Shown here: positions 44,046 through 55,300 of the stretch, in pieces
How positions within the stretch are numbered: position 1 is the stretch's first letter
Layout: the number at the start of each line of letters is the position of its first letter
From: Algoriphagus sp. PAP.12
GTDB lineage: Bacteria; Bacteroidota; Bacteroidia; Cytophagales; Cyclobacteriaceae
NCBI RefSeq assembly: GCF_026652115.1
Contig: NZ_JAPPSQ010000016.1
Location: forward strand, 1-64,000
Direction of reading: 5' to 3'
DNA length: 64,000 nt
Notes under the pieces: generated by a model
Seen by the model: only the letters and a program-made list of their open reading frames with translations
What the model was told of the DNA's origin: nothing
The model's database searches: none
Made by a program: the position numbers and the translations under genes

Positions 44046-44978
44046 TTACTCCTCACAAAACAGATGACTCAGATGTCTGGGCAAATCTGTTTGGATCACA
44101 TCAATACCCAACTCCTTCAACTCCCAAATTCCTGCATCATTTCCGTTGATCGCCATAATATCGCGATTTCCTAAAGTGTTGGCCCAAATTCTACATTTTG
44201 GCTCTATAGATCTGATTAATTTCACAGCTTCGGGAATATCAAAATTGGAATCATCTATATGAACAATTTTAGGACTGTACTTTCGCAACAAATGCTCTAA
44301 CTCCTCCATGGATCTGGCCCGAGGCATCACATATGCTTTAGGATTCTTGCCCAATACATAGTCCATATCCGCTTCGTCACAAAAGAAAATCGTCTGGTCA
44401 AACATCTTCAATTGCTCCACAGTCGCATAGATCTCTCCGATTTTATCACATTTGATATCCAAATCGATCATCAACTCCCCTTTCAAAGCCGATAACGCCT
44501 CATACAGGGTCGGCATCCTCGAATCAGTCAATTCCTGCGTATAGTCATTGACCAGAGGGAAAGACCTAAGCTGCGCATAAGTCATCTCCTCCACTTTCCC
44601 TGTTCCAAATGTGGTTCGGTTGATCGTTCCATCATGAATGATCATCAAGGAATCGTCAATCGAATTGCGAATATCAAATTCCACGATATTGGTTCCATTG
44701 TCAATGGCGTGTTTAAAAGCCAAAATTGAATTTTCTGGAGCTTCCATATGATCTCCTCGATGGGAAGCAATCAAAACTTGTTTTCCGGCTTTTTTCCTAA
44801 AGGACTTCTTGATTCCTTTCAAATTTTTAAAGCATTCTTCAGGCTGATTTAAGCGATCAAAATTCTGAAGATACGTTGCAAACAATTGGGCTTTTTCATC
44901 ATTCAGTCTTTGAGAAAAGGAGAAAAATGAAATAAAAACAAAACTGACAGATAAAATAATCGGGATGGTACGCTTCAT
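44046..44978 (-). CDS. Secreted glycerophosphodiester phosphodiesterase family protein
   Basis: A 310-residue protein with a signal peptide (to FFSFS/Q, about residue 22) and a GDPD TIM barrel: SHRGDHMEAPENS (metal Glu), VEFDIRNSIDDSLMIIHDGTINRT (Asp and His). The family splits glycerophosphodiesters into an alcohol and glycerol-3-phosphate, or acts on related diesters. Key residues are intact. It lies alone on the - strand opposite the phosphatase genes, within a phosphoester/sulfate-ester cluster. Confidence 0.9.
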   Translation of the reverse strand: MKRTIPIILSVSFVFISFFSFSQRLNDEKAQLFATYLQNFDRLNQPEECFKNLKGIKKSFRKKAGKQVLIASHRGDHMEAPENSILAFKHAIDNGTNIVEFDIRNSIDDSLMIIHDGTINRTTFGTGKVEEMTYAQLRSFPLVNDYTQELTDSRMPTLYEALSALKGELMIDLDIKCDKIGEIYATVEQLKMFDQTIFFCDEADMDYVLGKNPKAYVMPRARSMEELEHLLRKYSPKIVHIDDSNFDIPEAVKLIRSIEPKCRIWANTLGNRDIMAINGNDAGIWELKELGIDVIQTDLPRHLSHLFCEE

Positions 44979-45159
44979 AAAATCATGTTTATTAAAGAAC
45001 CCAAATTAAGAAGGAAAGGGCTATCCGATCCTTTAAATTTCCATGAAGCTTTGGGGCAAACAGTTTAAGAAATAGTGAAAAAAGAGAATTTCGAGTACCA
45101 ATTCTAGTCTCAATTCAAAGAGCTCAGGTACTATAATGGAATGAAGAGAAATCTATTTC

Positions 45160-46470
45160 ATGAAAAAATCAATCTTATTTTTCAACCTTTGGATCCTCAT
45201 CCATTTCTTTCCGGTTTTTGCCCAGAACAATCCAGAACACATCATCCTTACTTGGAAAAATGACCCCGAATCCTCACAGGCAATCACTTGGCGATCGGAA
45301 AAACCGCTAGATCATCCAATCGTTGAACTTTACAAGTCAAGTTCTAGCCCAATTGAATCTTCTGTCAAAATTCCGTTCAGTCTTGACTCAAGCAAGGTTT
45401 CATTAGCTGATCAAGGTACTTGGTATTATTATTCAGCAAATTTTGAATCATTGAATGCTGGAATTACTTATTCCTACAGAGTCGGTGATTTAAACTCAGA
45501 AATGAGTCCATGGGTGGATTTTAAAACTCCTAAAAAAAAAGGCGGGCTTCGATTTCTTTACTTGGGAGACATTCAAAATGAAATCTCCAATTGGGGAACT
45601 AGAACCATCCGTGCAGCCTATCAACATTCCCCACATTCCGCATTTATGCTTTTTGCTGGTGACTGTGTCAACGATGGCCATCAGAATTCACAATGGGAAG
45701 AGTGGTTTGATGCATTGGGTTTTATCCCAACCCAAATGCCAATAGTGCCAGTGACGGGTAATCATGAGTATGATGAACTTCCTGGAAGCGATGAAGAATC
45801 TCTTTCGGCGTTTTGGCAAAGCCAGTTTGAATTACCTCTTAACGGCCCCAAAGGACTGGAGGAAAGCGTTTATTACTACGACATTCAATCCACCAGAATC
45901 ATCATTTTAAACAGTTTGATGGCTCTTCAATCCGAAGAAGATTTAAGCTATCAAACCGAATGGCTTGAAAAAGTACTTCAGGAAAATCCACAGGAATGGA
46001 CCATCATTTCCTATCACCATCCTTTGTTTTCTTCAAGAGATGGGAAACATGGACAATACCCTGAATTAAGAGATGCTTGGCAACCGAAATTTGAGAAGTA
46101 TGGAGTAGACTTGGTACTTCAAGGGCATGACCACATGTATGGCAGATCCAGCAAACTATCCAAAACACTGGAGATCCCAACAGGACAGGCGGGTCCGGTT
46201 TATATTGTTTCCGTTGCCGGTCCCAAAATGTACGGGATCAGAAAGGGAGAGCGATGGATGGAGCGTGCAGCAGTCAATACCCAGCTATTTCAGGAAATAA
46301 GTATTGAAAATAACAAACTTGAATTTCGAGCATTTACAGTTGAAGGGGAACTATATGATTCTTTCGATTTGATCAAAAACCCAAAAGGCTTTAACTTCTT
46401 CAAAGAACACATCAATTCTGAATCCACTCCAGAAAACACTTTTCCAAATGGGACTTACTCCAATAAGTAA
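45160..46470 (+). CDS. Secreted purple acid phosphatase family metallophosphoesterase
   Basis: The 436-residue protein has a signal peptide (to VFA/Q, about residue 21), a fibronectin-like N domain (about 25-125: DPESSQAITWRS) typical of purple acid phosphatases, and a calcineurin-like catalytic domain. Metal motifs are intact: GDIQNE, FAGDCVNDG, TGNHEYD, YHHPLF, and GHDHMYGR. It likely removes phosphate from organic phosphates outside the cytoplasm. The next phosphoesterase gene begins 23 bp before this one ends. Confidence 0.9.
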   Translation: MKKSILFFNLWILIHFFPVFAQNNPEHIILTWKNDPESSQAITWRSEKPLDHPIVELYKSSSSPIESSVKIPFSLDSSKVSLADQGTWYYYSANFESLNAGITYSYRVGDLNSEMSPWVDFKTPKKKGGLRFLYLGDIQNEISNWGTRTIRAAYQHSPHSAFMLFAGDCVNDGHQNSQWEEWFDALGFIPTQMPIVPVTGNHEYDELPGSDEESLSAFWQSQFELPLNGPKGLEESVYYYDIQSTRIIILNSLMALQSEEDLSYQTEWLEKVLQENPQEWTIISYHHPLFSSRDGKHGQYPELRDAWQPKFEKYGVDLVLQGHDHMYGRSSKLSKTLEIPTGQAGPVYIVSVAGPKMYGIRKGERWMERAAVNTQLFQEISIENNKLEFRAFTVEGELYDSFDLIKNPKGFNFFKEHINSESTPENTFPNGTYSNK

Positions 46471-48076
46471 TTCAATTTACAAACAGATATTGGCAGGCTG
46501 TATCATAGGCCTCCTGCTTTTTTTGACTTTCATGAATCCAGCCCAAGCCCAGCTTCAGGCTCGTGGATATGTCTATGAAGACCTAAATAAGAACCAGATC
46601 CAAGATCCCAATGAAAAAGGAATCCCTACTGTCTCTGTAAGCAATGGAGTGGATGTGGTACAAACCGATTCCAAAGGTTTTTATGAACTTCCGATTTCAG
46701 AAGATGTCATCATTTTTGTCATCAAGCCCAGTCATTTCCAAGTTCCAGTCAACGACTTAAATCAACCTCAGTTCCATTACATTCATAAACCAAAAGGATC
46801 TCCGCAATTACTACACCCAGGGGTCTCTCCCACTGGACCTCTCCCAGACTGGGTTAATTTTGGGCTTTTCCCAAATCCAGAGCCCAGTAATTTCACAGCA
46901 TTACTCTTTGGGGACCCACAGCCAGATGAATTGGAGGATGTACATTCCTTTGAAAAAGCCATTGTTTCTGAATTGAATGGAAATTCTGGAGCCTTGTTTG
47001 GCCTGAGTTTAGGGGATTTGGGAAAATTAGACCTATGGCCTGCATACAATGAGGCTGTGGCTAAAGTGGGAATACCATGGTACAATGTTTTTGGCAATCA
47101 TGACATGAATTCCGATGGCGGGGAAGATTTACTTTCGGATGAAACATTTGAAAGAACCTATGGCCCGCCCAACTATTCATTCAATGTGGCAGATGTCCAT
47201 TTTATCATGCTGGATGATGTGATTTTCCCAGATCCAAGAGGAGAAGGGTCTTACTATGGAGGCTTAAGACCAGATATTTTAGAATTTATCAAAAACGATC
47301 TCCAGTTTGTACCTAAAGACAAGTTGATTGTTTTAGGCTTCCATATTCCACTGGCACAATTTGAGGAACCGGATCCATTCCGTGTTGAAGATCGGATGAC
47401 ACTTTTTGACCTTCTCAAAGATTATCCTCACACGCTTTCTATTTCGGGACACACCCACTCTCAAAATCATCATTTCTATATAGAAGAGGAAGGCTGGAAA
47501 GGCTCTGGGTTTCATCATCATTATAACCCCGGAGCAGTTTCTGGAGATGTTTACAAAGGTCCCAAAGACAAATACGGAACTCCTGCAGCTTTTATGCGAG
47601 ATGGCACACCCAAAGGCTATGCTTTTCTCAATATCGTAGGGAATACTTATTCCTACGAGTATAAATCTTCAGGAGAGTCAGAGAACTATAAAATGAGCAT
47701 CCACATTCCCAAAATCGTTCCTCAAGCCAAGAAATACAGGGGCGAAATCGTTGTGAATTTCTTTCAGGGAAGTCCCAGAGATAAAGTAGAGTTCCGTGTA
47801 GATGATGGAGAATGGCAGGAATTGAAATTGACCCCAAAAATGGACAAATATTTATTGGAACTGGAATACGAATGGGATCATGCTGAGCAGCTTCCAGAAG
47901 GTACTCGACTATCTACCCCGCTCATCTCCAATCACATTTGGAGCAAACAAATGCCCTCCCATTACAGTCTGGGAGAGCATATTTTAGAGGTCAGAGTGAC
48001 TGATTGGCTGGGAAGAGAATATCGAGCCAGCGAATCCTTTGAAATGGTACCAGACCATGGTAAATATGGATTCTAG
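46448..48076 (+). CDS. Secreted calcineurin-like phosphoesterase with N- and C-terminal MetallophosN/C domains
   Basis: The 542-residue protein has a signal/anchor segment (about 13-33), an N-terminal MetallophosN-like beta-sandwich (ARGYVYEDLNKNQIQDPNE, about 37-120), a calcineurin-like domain with FGDPQPDE, LGDLG, FGNHDMN, FHIPLAQ and SGHTHSQNHHF, and a C-terminal beta domain (about 400-540). This three-part layout is common in Bacteroidota secreted phosphoesterases of unknown substrate. It overlaps the previous phosphatase by 23 bp (coupled translation) and ends 4 bp before the convergent sulfatase stop. Confidence 0.88.
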   Translation: MGLTPISNSIYKQILAGCIIGLLLFLTFMNPAQAQLQARGYVYEDLNKNQIQDPNEKGIPTVSVSNGVDVVQTDSKGFYELPISEDVIIFVIKPSHFQVPVNDLNQPQFHYIHKPKGSPQLLHPGVSPTGPLPDWVNFGLFPNPEPSNFTALLFGDPQPDELEDVHSFEKAIVSELNGNSGALFGLSLGDLGKLDLWPAYNEAVAKVGIPWYNVFGNHDMNSDGGEDLLSDETFERTYGPPNYSFNVADVHFIMLDDVIFPDPRGEGSYYGGLRPDILEFIKNDLQFVPKDKLIVLGFHIPLAQFEEPDPFRVEDRMTLFDLLKDYPHTLSISGHTHSQNHHFYIEEEGWKGSGFHHHYNPGAVSGDVYKGPKDKYGTPAAFMRDGTPKGYAFLNIVGNTYSYEYKSSGESENYKMSIHIPKIVPQAKKYRGEIVVNFFQGSPRDKVEFRVDDGEWQELKLTPKMDKYLLELEYEWDHAEQLPEGTRLSTPLISNHIWSKQMPSHYSLGEHILEVRVTDWLGREYRASESFEMVPDHGKYGF

Positions 48077-48079
48077 CTT

Positions 48080-49480
48080 TTATTCTTGTCCTATGATTTT
48101 TTCTAGCTGAGTCTCGCCAAACACCATATTTGACTGATGTGATTCGGCCACTTTCATAATTTGAGCAACTACTTCTGGATGGCTTTCCGCCAAATCAAAA
48201 CGTTCTGAAGGGTCGGTATTTAAATTAAACAAAGTCGGTGTATCCAACTTTTCTACTTTGGCAGGATAGCCGAATGGATTATTTTTAAAGAAATAGAGCT
48301 TATACTCCCCTTTTCTCACTGCAAAAAGTCTATCTCCATGGTAGTAGAACATTTCATCTCTTTTGCTTTTGGATTGTCTATTCCAGGTCTCACTCAAATC
48401 AAATCCATCATAAACTCTGTCTGATGGAATTGCAGTACCAGAAAGACTACAAAAGGTAGGTAAAAGGTCCAGTGTACTACCCATTTCAGAAATTACTCCT
48501 GGCTGTACATTTCCAGGTCCCCATACAATAGTTGGCACCCGAACACCACCTTCATAGCTTGTTCCTTTTCCTCCAAATAGCCCTCCACTACTTCCACCCT
48601 GTTCGTTGTAAACCAGCCATGGGCCATTATCCGAGGTGAAAACAACATAGGTGTTTCGATCCAATCCATTCTCTTTAAGGCTTGAAAGGATTTGGCCTAC
48701 ACTCCAATCAATCTCCTCGATCACATCACCATATAGTCCTCTCGCACTTGTATTCAAAAAGTCAGGACTTGCAAAAAGAGGGACATGAGGTAAAGAATGT
48801 GCCAAATACAAAAAGAAAGGCTCATCTTGATGGCTTTCAATGAATTTGACTGCCTCCTGAGTGTATCGTTTGGTAATCGTATTTTGATCTGCTGGTCTTT
48901 CAATAATCTCGGTGTCTCGCATGAGAGGAACATTGAAATACTCAAATTTTGGGTCTGCAAAAGCAACTTTGGCTGTGACGTCATTCACTCGGTCCATGTC
49001 ATTGCTATAGGGAATTCCAAAATAGGAATCAAAGCCATGGGCTGTTGGCAGGTATTGTGGTAAATGCCCCAAATGCCATTTTCCTATTGCCGCAGTAGCA
49101 TAGCCAGATTCTTTTAGAAGACTTGCAATGGTTTTCTCATAAGCAGGAAGCCCTCCATCTGAATCTGGAAACAATACTCTTCTTTTGTTACTATACATCC
49201 CTGTTCGAACCGGAAGTCTACCTGTCATAATCGCCGATCTGCTAGGGGTGCAGACATTGGCAGCAACATAGAAACAGGTCCATTTTTGACCTTCAAATGC
49301 CATCTGGTCCAAATTTGGGGTTTTGATAGTAGGATGTCCAAAAACCCCCACATCACCATAGCCTTGATCATCGGTGAAAATGATTATAAAATTGGGTTTA
49401 GAAGATTGGGAAAATACTTGAACCCCGGTTATCAAAAGTAGAGAAAGGCCAAAAAGCCAAGATTTTGCAGCGTTTTTCAT
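48080..49480 (-). CDS. Secreted sulfatase (formylglycine-dependent)
   Basis: From the ATG at 49480 the protein has about 466 residues, a signal peptide (to VFS/Q, about 24) and a S1-type sulfatase domain. The metal motif FTDDQGYGD is near 35-43 and the formylglycine motif CTPSR starts at Cys77, so a formylglycine-generating enzyme is needed for activity. GKWHLG and FTSDNGP complete the site. It hydrolyses sulfate esters, perhaps of sulfated polysaccharides. It faces the phosphoesterase pair and could share their substrate. Confidence 0.92.
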   Translation of the reverse strand: MKNAAKSWLFGLSLLLITGVQVFSQSSKPNFIIIFTDDQGYGDVGVFGHPTIKTPNLDQMAFEGQKWTCFYVAANVCTPSRSAIMTGRLPVRTGMYSNKRRVLFPDSDGGLPAYEKTIASLLKESGYATAAIGKWHLGHLPQYLPTAHGFDSYFGIPYSNDMDRVNDVTAKVAFADPKFEYFNVPLMRDTEIIERPADQNTITKRYTQEAVKFIESHQDEPFFLYLAHSLPHVPLFASPDFLNTSARGLYGDVIEEIDWSVGQILSSLKENGLDRNTYVVFTSDNGPWLVYNEQGGSSGGLFGGKGTSYEGGVRVPTIVWGPGNVQPGVISEMGSTLDLLPTFCSLSGTAIPSDRVYDGFDLSETWNRQSKSKRDEMFYYHGDRLFAVRKGEYKLYFFKNNPFGYPAKVEKLDTPTLFNLNTDPSERFDLAESHPEVVAQIMKVAESHQSNMVFGETQLEKIIGQE

Positions 49481-49697
49481 GGAAATCAAGATACTTTTTT
49501 AAGCTCAAAAGACAATCCTGATAATTGAGCTTTTTTGAAATTCAGAATAGGCCATTTTGGATTTTCTATTGAGAACACTTTTTACTTGTTCTTGAGAAAA
49601 TGAGAATTGTCGGAATTCACCTTTTTCTTGTCTTTTCACCCCCCGCTCATAGCCCTCGGTTTGAGCTAAATTTGAATACTAAAAAAACCAGATAAAC

Positions 49698-50528
49698 ATG
49701 AAACCCATCTACCCTTGCGTTTGGACAACTAATCAGGCTCGAGATGCCGCCGAATTTTATACTCAGGTTTTTCCTGATTCCAAGATTCTGGAAAGCAATG
49801 ATATGACGAGCATTTGGTCATCTTATGGACAAACATTCATGTGTTTGAACGGAGGCCCTATGTTTCAACCTAATCCGAGTATTTCATTTTACACATTACT
49901 TCCCAATGAACAGGAGATCAACAGAGTTTGGGAAAAGCTAAAAGAAGATGGTGAAATCTTGATGGATTTGGGTGCTTATCCCTGGTCCAATCTTTACGGT
50001 TGGGTGAAAGATCGATTTGGAGTGAGTTGGCAATTGGATAATTTTTGTCCAGAAGCAATTGAAGACCGTTTTGCTCCCGCTTTCATGTTGACAGGTGACA
50101 ATTTTGGAAATGCTGAAGAAGCCATTCAATATTACACTTCAATATTCCCCGATTCTTCTGTTAAATTTATCTCCCGATATGGAGAGGAAGCTGGTAGCCA
50201 AAGAGGTAAAATCAACCATGCCCAATTTTTTCTAAATGGACAGCTTTTTGTCATTATGGAGAGCAATATGGATCATCAATTCACCTTTTCTGAAGGCATT
50301 TCTATGGTCATTCCCTGCCAAAATCAAGAGGAAATAGACCATTATTGGCATTCTTTGACCCAAGAAGGTGATGAAAGCCAATGCGGTTGGTTGAAAGATA
50401 AATATGGGGTTTCATGGCAGGTAGTTCCCCAGAATCTAGGAAAATTAATCCAAGAAAAAGGGCAGCCTGTGATCGATGCTTTTTTAAAGATGAAAAAGTT
50501 TGACCTGAAGGTTCTGGAGAACTTATAA
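49698..50528 (+). CDS. Double PhnB-like VOC (glyoxalase fold) protein
   Basis: The 276-residue protein consists of two PhnB-type VOC domains in tandem (about 1-125 and 135-265), each with the start pattern of a beta-strand and then EAxxFYxxxFPDS (AAEFYTQVFPDSKI; EEAIQYYTSIFPDSSV) and ending SWQLD / SWQVV. Such 3-demethylubiquinone-methyltransferase-like proteins are mostly uncharacterised. Cytoplasmic; no relation to the polysaccharide genes is evident. A hairpin terminator follows at once. Confidence 0.8.
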   Translation: MKPIYPCVWTTNQARDAAEFYTQVFPDSKILESNDMTSIWSSYGQTFMCLNGGPMFQPNPSISFYTLLPNEQEINRVWEKLKEDGEILMDLGAYPWSNLYGWVKDRFGVSWQLDNFCPEAIEDRFAPAFMLTGDNFGNAEEAIQYYTSIFPDSSVKFISRYGEEAGSQRGKINHAQFFLNGQLFVIMESNMDHQFTFSEGISMVIPCQNQEEIDHYWHSLTQEGDESQCGWLKDKYGVSWQVVPQNLGKLIQEKGQPVIDAFLKMKKFDLKVLENL

Positions 50529-50530
50529 AA

Positions 50531-50559
50531 AAAGGTTCCAGGCAAAACCCGGAACCTTT
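50531..50559. terminator. Bidirectional terminator between the VOC gene and susD
   Basis: AAAGGTTCC (50531-50539) pairs perfectly with GGAACCTTT (50551-50559), with an A run before the stem that becomes a T run on the - strand. It separates convergent transcripts. Confidence 0.8.
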
Positions 50560-50581
50560 CAAATCCAAAAACCAGCTACGT

Positions 50582-52351
50582 TTACTCTAGTGTCGGATTA
50601 AAAGTCCCACCCCAATTCATATTTTGCTCGATATTATTATTCTTATCGATAATGGATTGCTGGATAGGGAAGAAATAATATGTTTCAGGTAAGACACTTA
50701 CTTGAACCCCAGAACGAGGCACCTGCAACAAAGAATACTTGAAATTCTCTTCTACAAGACTATAGGTATTTGCCAATTCTCTCGCTTCGGAAAGTGGTTG
50801 CTCTTCTCCATCAGCTTCAATAGCAATCGCTTCTACACCATGTTTGGAGGTTCCATCCAGACGATCCAGCATTCTCAATCTTCTCAAGTCCCAGAAACGA
50901 TGCCCTTCAAAGCTAAATTCGATGTTTCTTTCTGCTAAGATTGCTTCTCGAACTTCTTCTCTAGAACCAACAGACATTCCGAATAGTCCATCCTCACCAG
51001 GCATAATACCGGCTCTTTCGCGAATTTCTTTGAGGATGCTAATAGCTGCTGCTTGATCTCCGGTTTCATTGGCTGCTTCAGCGTAATTTAACATGACCTC
51101 TGCAAATCGCATCACCACATAGTCAACATCATACTGCTGAACTTCCGGCTGAGCTAGATTCAATAGACTGTTTTTCAAGATAAAGAACCCAGTATACCGA
51201 TCCAGGTTGGTCGAATTGGTAGCAGCTTTTGGATTGATTCCAAAGTCATCCAATTCATGAGCAATACCTAAAGAGGTGTATTGTCTCTTACCTGCTTTAC
51301 CAGAAACTTCATAAATTTTACCGTTCCAAACGATGGATTTCTCAAATCGAGGATCTCTATTTTCCCAATAGTTCTGCAGAAACTCTTCTTCAGTCATATA
51401 ATACTCACTGCTTGGGTCATTGTACATTTTCCCATCTATCATTGGAAACTCCTGTACATATTCCCAAGTCGGACATGCAGAAGCTGGACCTCTACTTTCA
51501 GAACCCGGTCTGACACCATGATCCCATGCCGCAGTTTTGTTTGGATAGGAATTGATCACTGAGAAAACGACTTCAGGATTTCTCTCTGATAGAGCGATAT
51601 CACTGTAGTCATCCACTAATCCATATCCAAGTCCTTTCAATGACTCATAGGCATCTTTATTTGCCTGATAAGCTTCTTGCCAATAAGCATTGTTCCAAGG
51701 ATTGGAAGGATTGAATTGTGGAGAAGCTTTATACAGCAAAACTTTTGCTTTGAAAGCCTTCGCAAATGCGGCATCAATTCTACCATAGTCACCAGAAGCT
51801 GTTCCAATAGACTCTGGCAGCAATGCAATCGCTTGATCCAAATCTTCGATTAGAAAGTCAAAGCATTCTTCAGTAGTATTTCTTGCTACATACAAATCAT
51901 CTTCATAGCGATCCTGAGGCTCTTTGATATAAGGCACACCTCCATGGTAATTAATCATTCCAAAATAGGTGAATGCTCTCATGAACAAAGCTTGACCGGT
52001 GATGTTATCCTTCACCTCTTGCTCAAGTGAACCTGCATTCACATCGATGAGTGCCTGGTTGATCAATCTGATTCTACTGTAATTCCAGTTCTTGTATTCA
52101 CCATTGGAAATAGTGATTCGATCCGCGTACCAATAAATACCTGCAATTTGTTGACTGGTTCTATCTGCACCTGTATTCCAGTTTCCAAACATAGGATACA
52201 AGTTTGTCATATAGGCATTGGCAAGATTTGCATCATTCCAAACCAAATCTGGGCTATAATTATTGATATCATCAATATCCAATACATCAGTACATCTCAC
52301 AAAAAGAAGCACCATCAAAAGGGGATATATATAGTTCTTCATCTTCTTCAT
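50582..52351 (-). CDS. SusD/RagB-family outer-membrane lipoprotein
   Basis: From the ATG at 52351 the protein has about 589 residues with a lipoprotein signal (FVRCTDVLDI, Cys near residue 20). The SusD TPR scaffold and the segment KEIRERAGI with RNIEFSFEGHRFWDLRRLR near the C-terminal third are classic SusD_RagB. It is the lid lipoprotein for the SusC encoded just upstream; its start lies 4 bp after the susC stop. It differs in subtype from the SusD_2 protein at 29.2 kb. Confidence 0.94.
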   Translation of the reverse strand: MKKMKNYIYPLLMVLLFVRCTDVLDIDDINNYSPDLVWNDANLANAYMTNLYPMFGNWNTGADRTSQQIAGIYWYADRITISNGEYKNWNYSRIRLINQALIDVNAGSLEQEVKDNITGQALFMRAFTYFGMINYHGGVPYIKEPQDRYEDDLYVARNTTEECFDFLIEDLDQAIALLPESIGTASGDYGRIDAAFAKAFKAKVLLYKASPQFNPSNPWNNAYWQEAYQANKDAYESLKGLGYGLVDDYSDIALSERNPEVVFSVINSYPNKTAAWDHGVRPGSESRGPASACPTWEYVQEFPMIDGKMYNDPSSEYYMTEEEFLQNYWENRDPRFEKSIVWNGKIYEVSGKAGKRQYTSLGIAHELDDFGINPKAATNSTNLDRYTGFFILKNSLLNLAQPEVQQYDVDYVVMRFAEVMLNYAEAANETGDQAAAISILKEIRERAGIMPGEDGLFGMSVGSREEVREAILAERNIEFSFEGHRFWDLRRLRMLDRLDGTSKHGVEAIAIEADGEEQPLSEARELANTYSLVEENFKYSLLQVPRSGVQVSVLPETYYFFPIQQSIIDKNNNIEQNMNWGGTFNPTLE

Positions 52352-52355
52352 CACA

Positions 52356-55300
52356 TTAAAATTTAACATCCAAACCAAGTGTAAATGATCTCATCAGAGG
52401 AAAAGAATCGTAGTTCTTCTGCTCAGGATCGTGGAATTCCTTCATATCGGAAATGGCGAACAAATTGGTGCCATTGAAGAAAAGTTTGGCACTGGACATA
52501 TTGAGTTTAGAAAGAAGTCCTGCTGGTAATTTATAGCCGATATTGAGGTTTTTCAATCTAAGGTAAGCGCCATTTCTTATCCAAAAGGACGTGGAACCTG
52601 TACCTGACTCATACCAGTTTCTACCGATAGGTCTTGGATATTTTGCATCTGGATTTTCAGGTGTCCAAACATCATCAGCCCAAAGTGGATAGTAAGGACG
52701 AATCGCACCACCATGCTGACGCATCCCTGCACCTTCTTGATTACTGATGATTCTATCATATACACCGACACCTTGGAAGTGAGCATCTACTGAGAAATTA
52801 CTCCAATCCAAGTTGAAGCCAAAGCCATAGTTCAATCTAGGAGTAGCATTGGTAGAAAGTAACTGAAAGTCATTTCCATCGATTTTGCCATCAGGACCCG
52901 GAGAGTAACCATCTCCTCGGATATCCTCAAAATAGAGACCTCCCAAATATGGATCTCTACCGTACTGCTTGAATCCAGCCTCCAACAATTCATTCAATTG
53001 CTCCTGAGTTCTAACAATACCCAAAGCTCTTAATCCAAAAATCCTATTGCTTGGCTGCCCAATGATGGATTCATTTTCTCTGTTTCCACCTTCCAAATAG
53101 ATTGGGTTTTGATCCAAAACATCCCATTGGTCTTTAGCCAAACCGATGTTTCCATAGACAGAGTAGTTAATCTTTCCGGCATTTGCCTGGTCTCTGTAAA
53201 GCAAAGAAAACTCTCCACCTCTCCAGGATCTTTCGGCATAATTTTCCGGTGCCAAAGATTGACCATAATTATCCGGAAGCGTTACAATTCGAGAACCTAG
53301 AATATCTACTTCTTTTTTGTAGAAAACATCCAAGGAACCGGAAAGCTTGGTATTCATCAATTCGAAATCCAATCCGGCATTGTATGTGGTAGAAGTAGCC
53401 CAGGTCAAATTAGGATTTGGAGTTGAACCTGGCGCAATTCCACTATATAGGTCATCCCCGAAAATATAATTACCGCTATTTCTGTAAGTGTAAACATAAG
53501 AGAACGGAGAAATTCGATTGTTATTTACATCCAAGTCATTACCCGTAGTCCCGTATGAAGCTCTGATTTTCAAATCATCCAACCAGCTTGACGTACCAGA
53601 CATAAAGTCTTCATCTCCTATTCTCCATGCTGCCGAAACAGAAGGGAAAAAGCCCCAACGGCTTTCTTTAGGGAATAAGGTATTTCCATCATATCGGAAT
53701 GAAAACTCTGCGATATACTTTTCATTGAAGTTGTAATTGGCACGACCGATCAAAGATCTTCTCGCTCCAATGGATTCATAACCTCTCCCGTATCTTCTTT
53801 CCGCATCCTGAGAGTAAACAAAGTCCTGATCATAGTTTGTCAAAGGATCCTCAGCTTTTGCAAAGGCTCCATAAAGACCGCTTTGAGCCTCTTCATACAC
53901 AACCATGGCATTAATTCCATGCTTGTCAAAAGTTCTATTGTAATTTAAAAACCAGTCGAACTGATAGCTCCAGGCCGTTTGCAATTCATAGCTTAGAAAC
54001 TCCTGATTCTGGCTAAAACTGAAAATATTGGTTCGATTTGGATCAGGAGCTGCCGGCAAAAATCTGTTCCCATCAGGATCAGCCTGAATAAAGACATAAT
54101 TCTTTTGATAGGTCAAGTACTTCTTTCTCATGTAATCTTTTGCCAGGTAATTACCTGTCACTTTTGTAGAAAGTCCCTCTACCAAGTCACTCAGGTCAAA
54201 ATTCAATCCCAAGATTGTATTCACTTGTCTCTTTCGGGTTTTGATATAGCGATCACCAACGATCTGATCAATCACACTCCATGCTTGCCAGCTACCCATA
54301 GGTGTCTGAACCGGATAATCCGTTACATAATCAGCGGGAGTACCATCTGCTTCCAAATAATAAGGGTAAACTTTAGGCCAGTTGAAACTCACACGATACA
54401 AATCGGAGACATCGTAATCATCATCCCCTGAGAATGGCCAGTAGAAACGATCATGGTTCTGTTGAGTAGCAGAAACATTCAAATCAATCGTGATTCGATT
54501 GGTGATTTTTGCCGAAACGTTAGTTCTTAAATTAAACTTTCCATGATCCACAGATTTATAGGATCCTTTTTCACCCAAATAACTCAATAAAGAGTAATAG
54601 GTCACTTGATCATTTCCACCCGTTACACTCAAAGCATAATTCTGATTGAAAGGATTCTGCCAGATGAAATCATTTACGTTATAACTTCTGTTTGCAAAAT
54701 ATTCGAATTCTTCAGGGCCATTCGGAGGAGTTGTTCCCAAATATTCAGCAACTCTATTTTGGTAAATCAACTCATCTGTCGCAGTGGTTTTATCTGAAAG
54801 CAATTCCTGAGTCGGTCTCATGGTAGTAAATGTTGAAAGCAGATTGACCGTCATTTTTTGCTTTTCACCTGTTTTGGTTGTCACCAAAACAACCCCATTA
54901 CCAGCTCGGGAACCATAAATTGACGCAGAGGCTGCATCTTTCAAAAAGGATATTTGATCTACCTCATTGGCATTCAAAGCATCAAAGGCCTCTTTGTCTC
55001 TTACGATCCCATCGATGACATATAGCGGATCCCCAAAGCTTCCTCGAATCCGGATTGAGGATGAAGAACCTGAAAGTCCAGAGGTGCCCGTTACATTTAC
55101 ACCTGGTGCCCTACCTGCCAAGGTATTGGATAGATTGGTCGTCGGAATTTCATTGATCTCTTCAGAATTCACTGGAGTAATCGCCCCGGTCAAATTGACT
55201 TTTTTCTGAGTACCATACCCAACGATGACGATTTCATCCAATGACTTGGTGTCCTCACCCATGGAAATATTGATCTCACTTCTATTTCCTACCTCTACTG

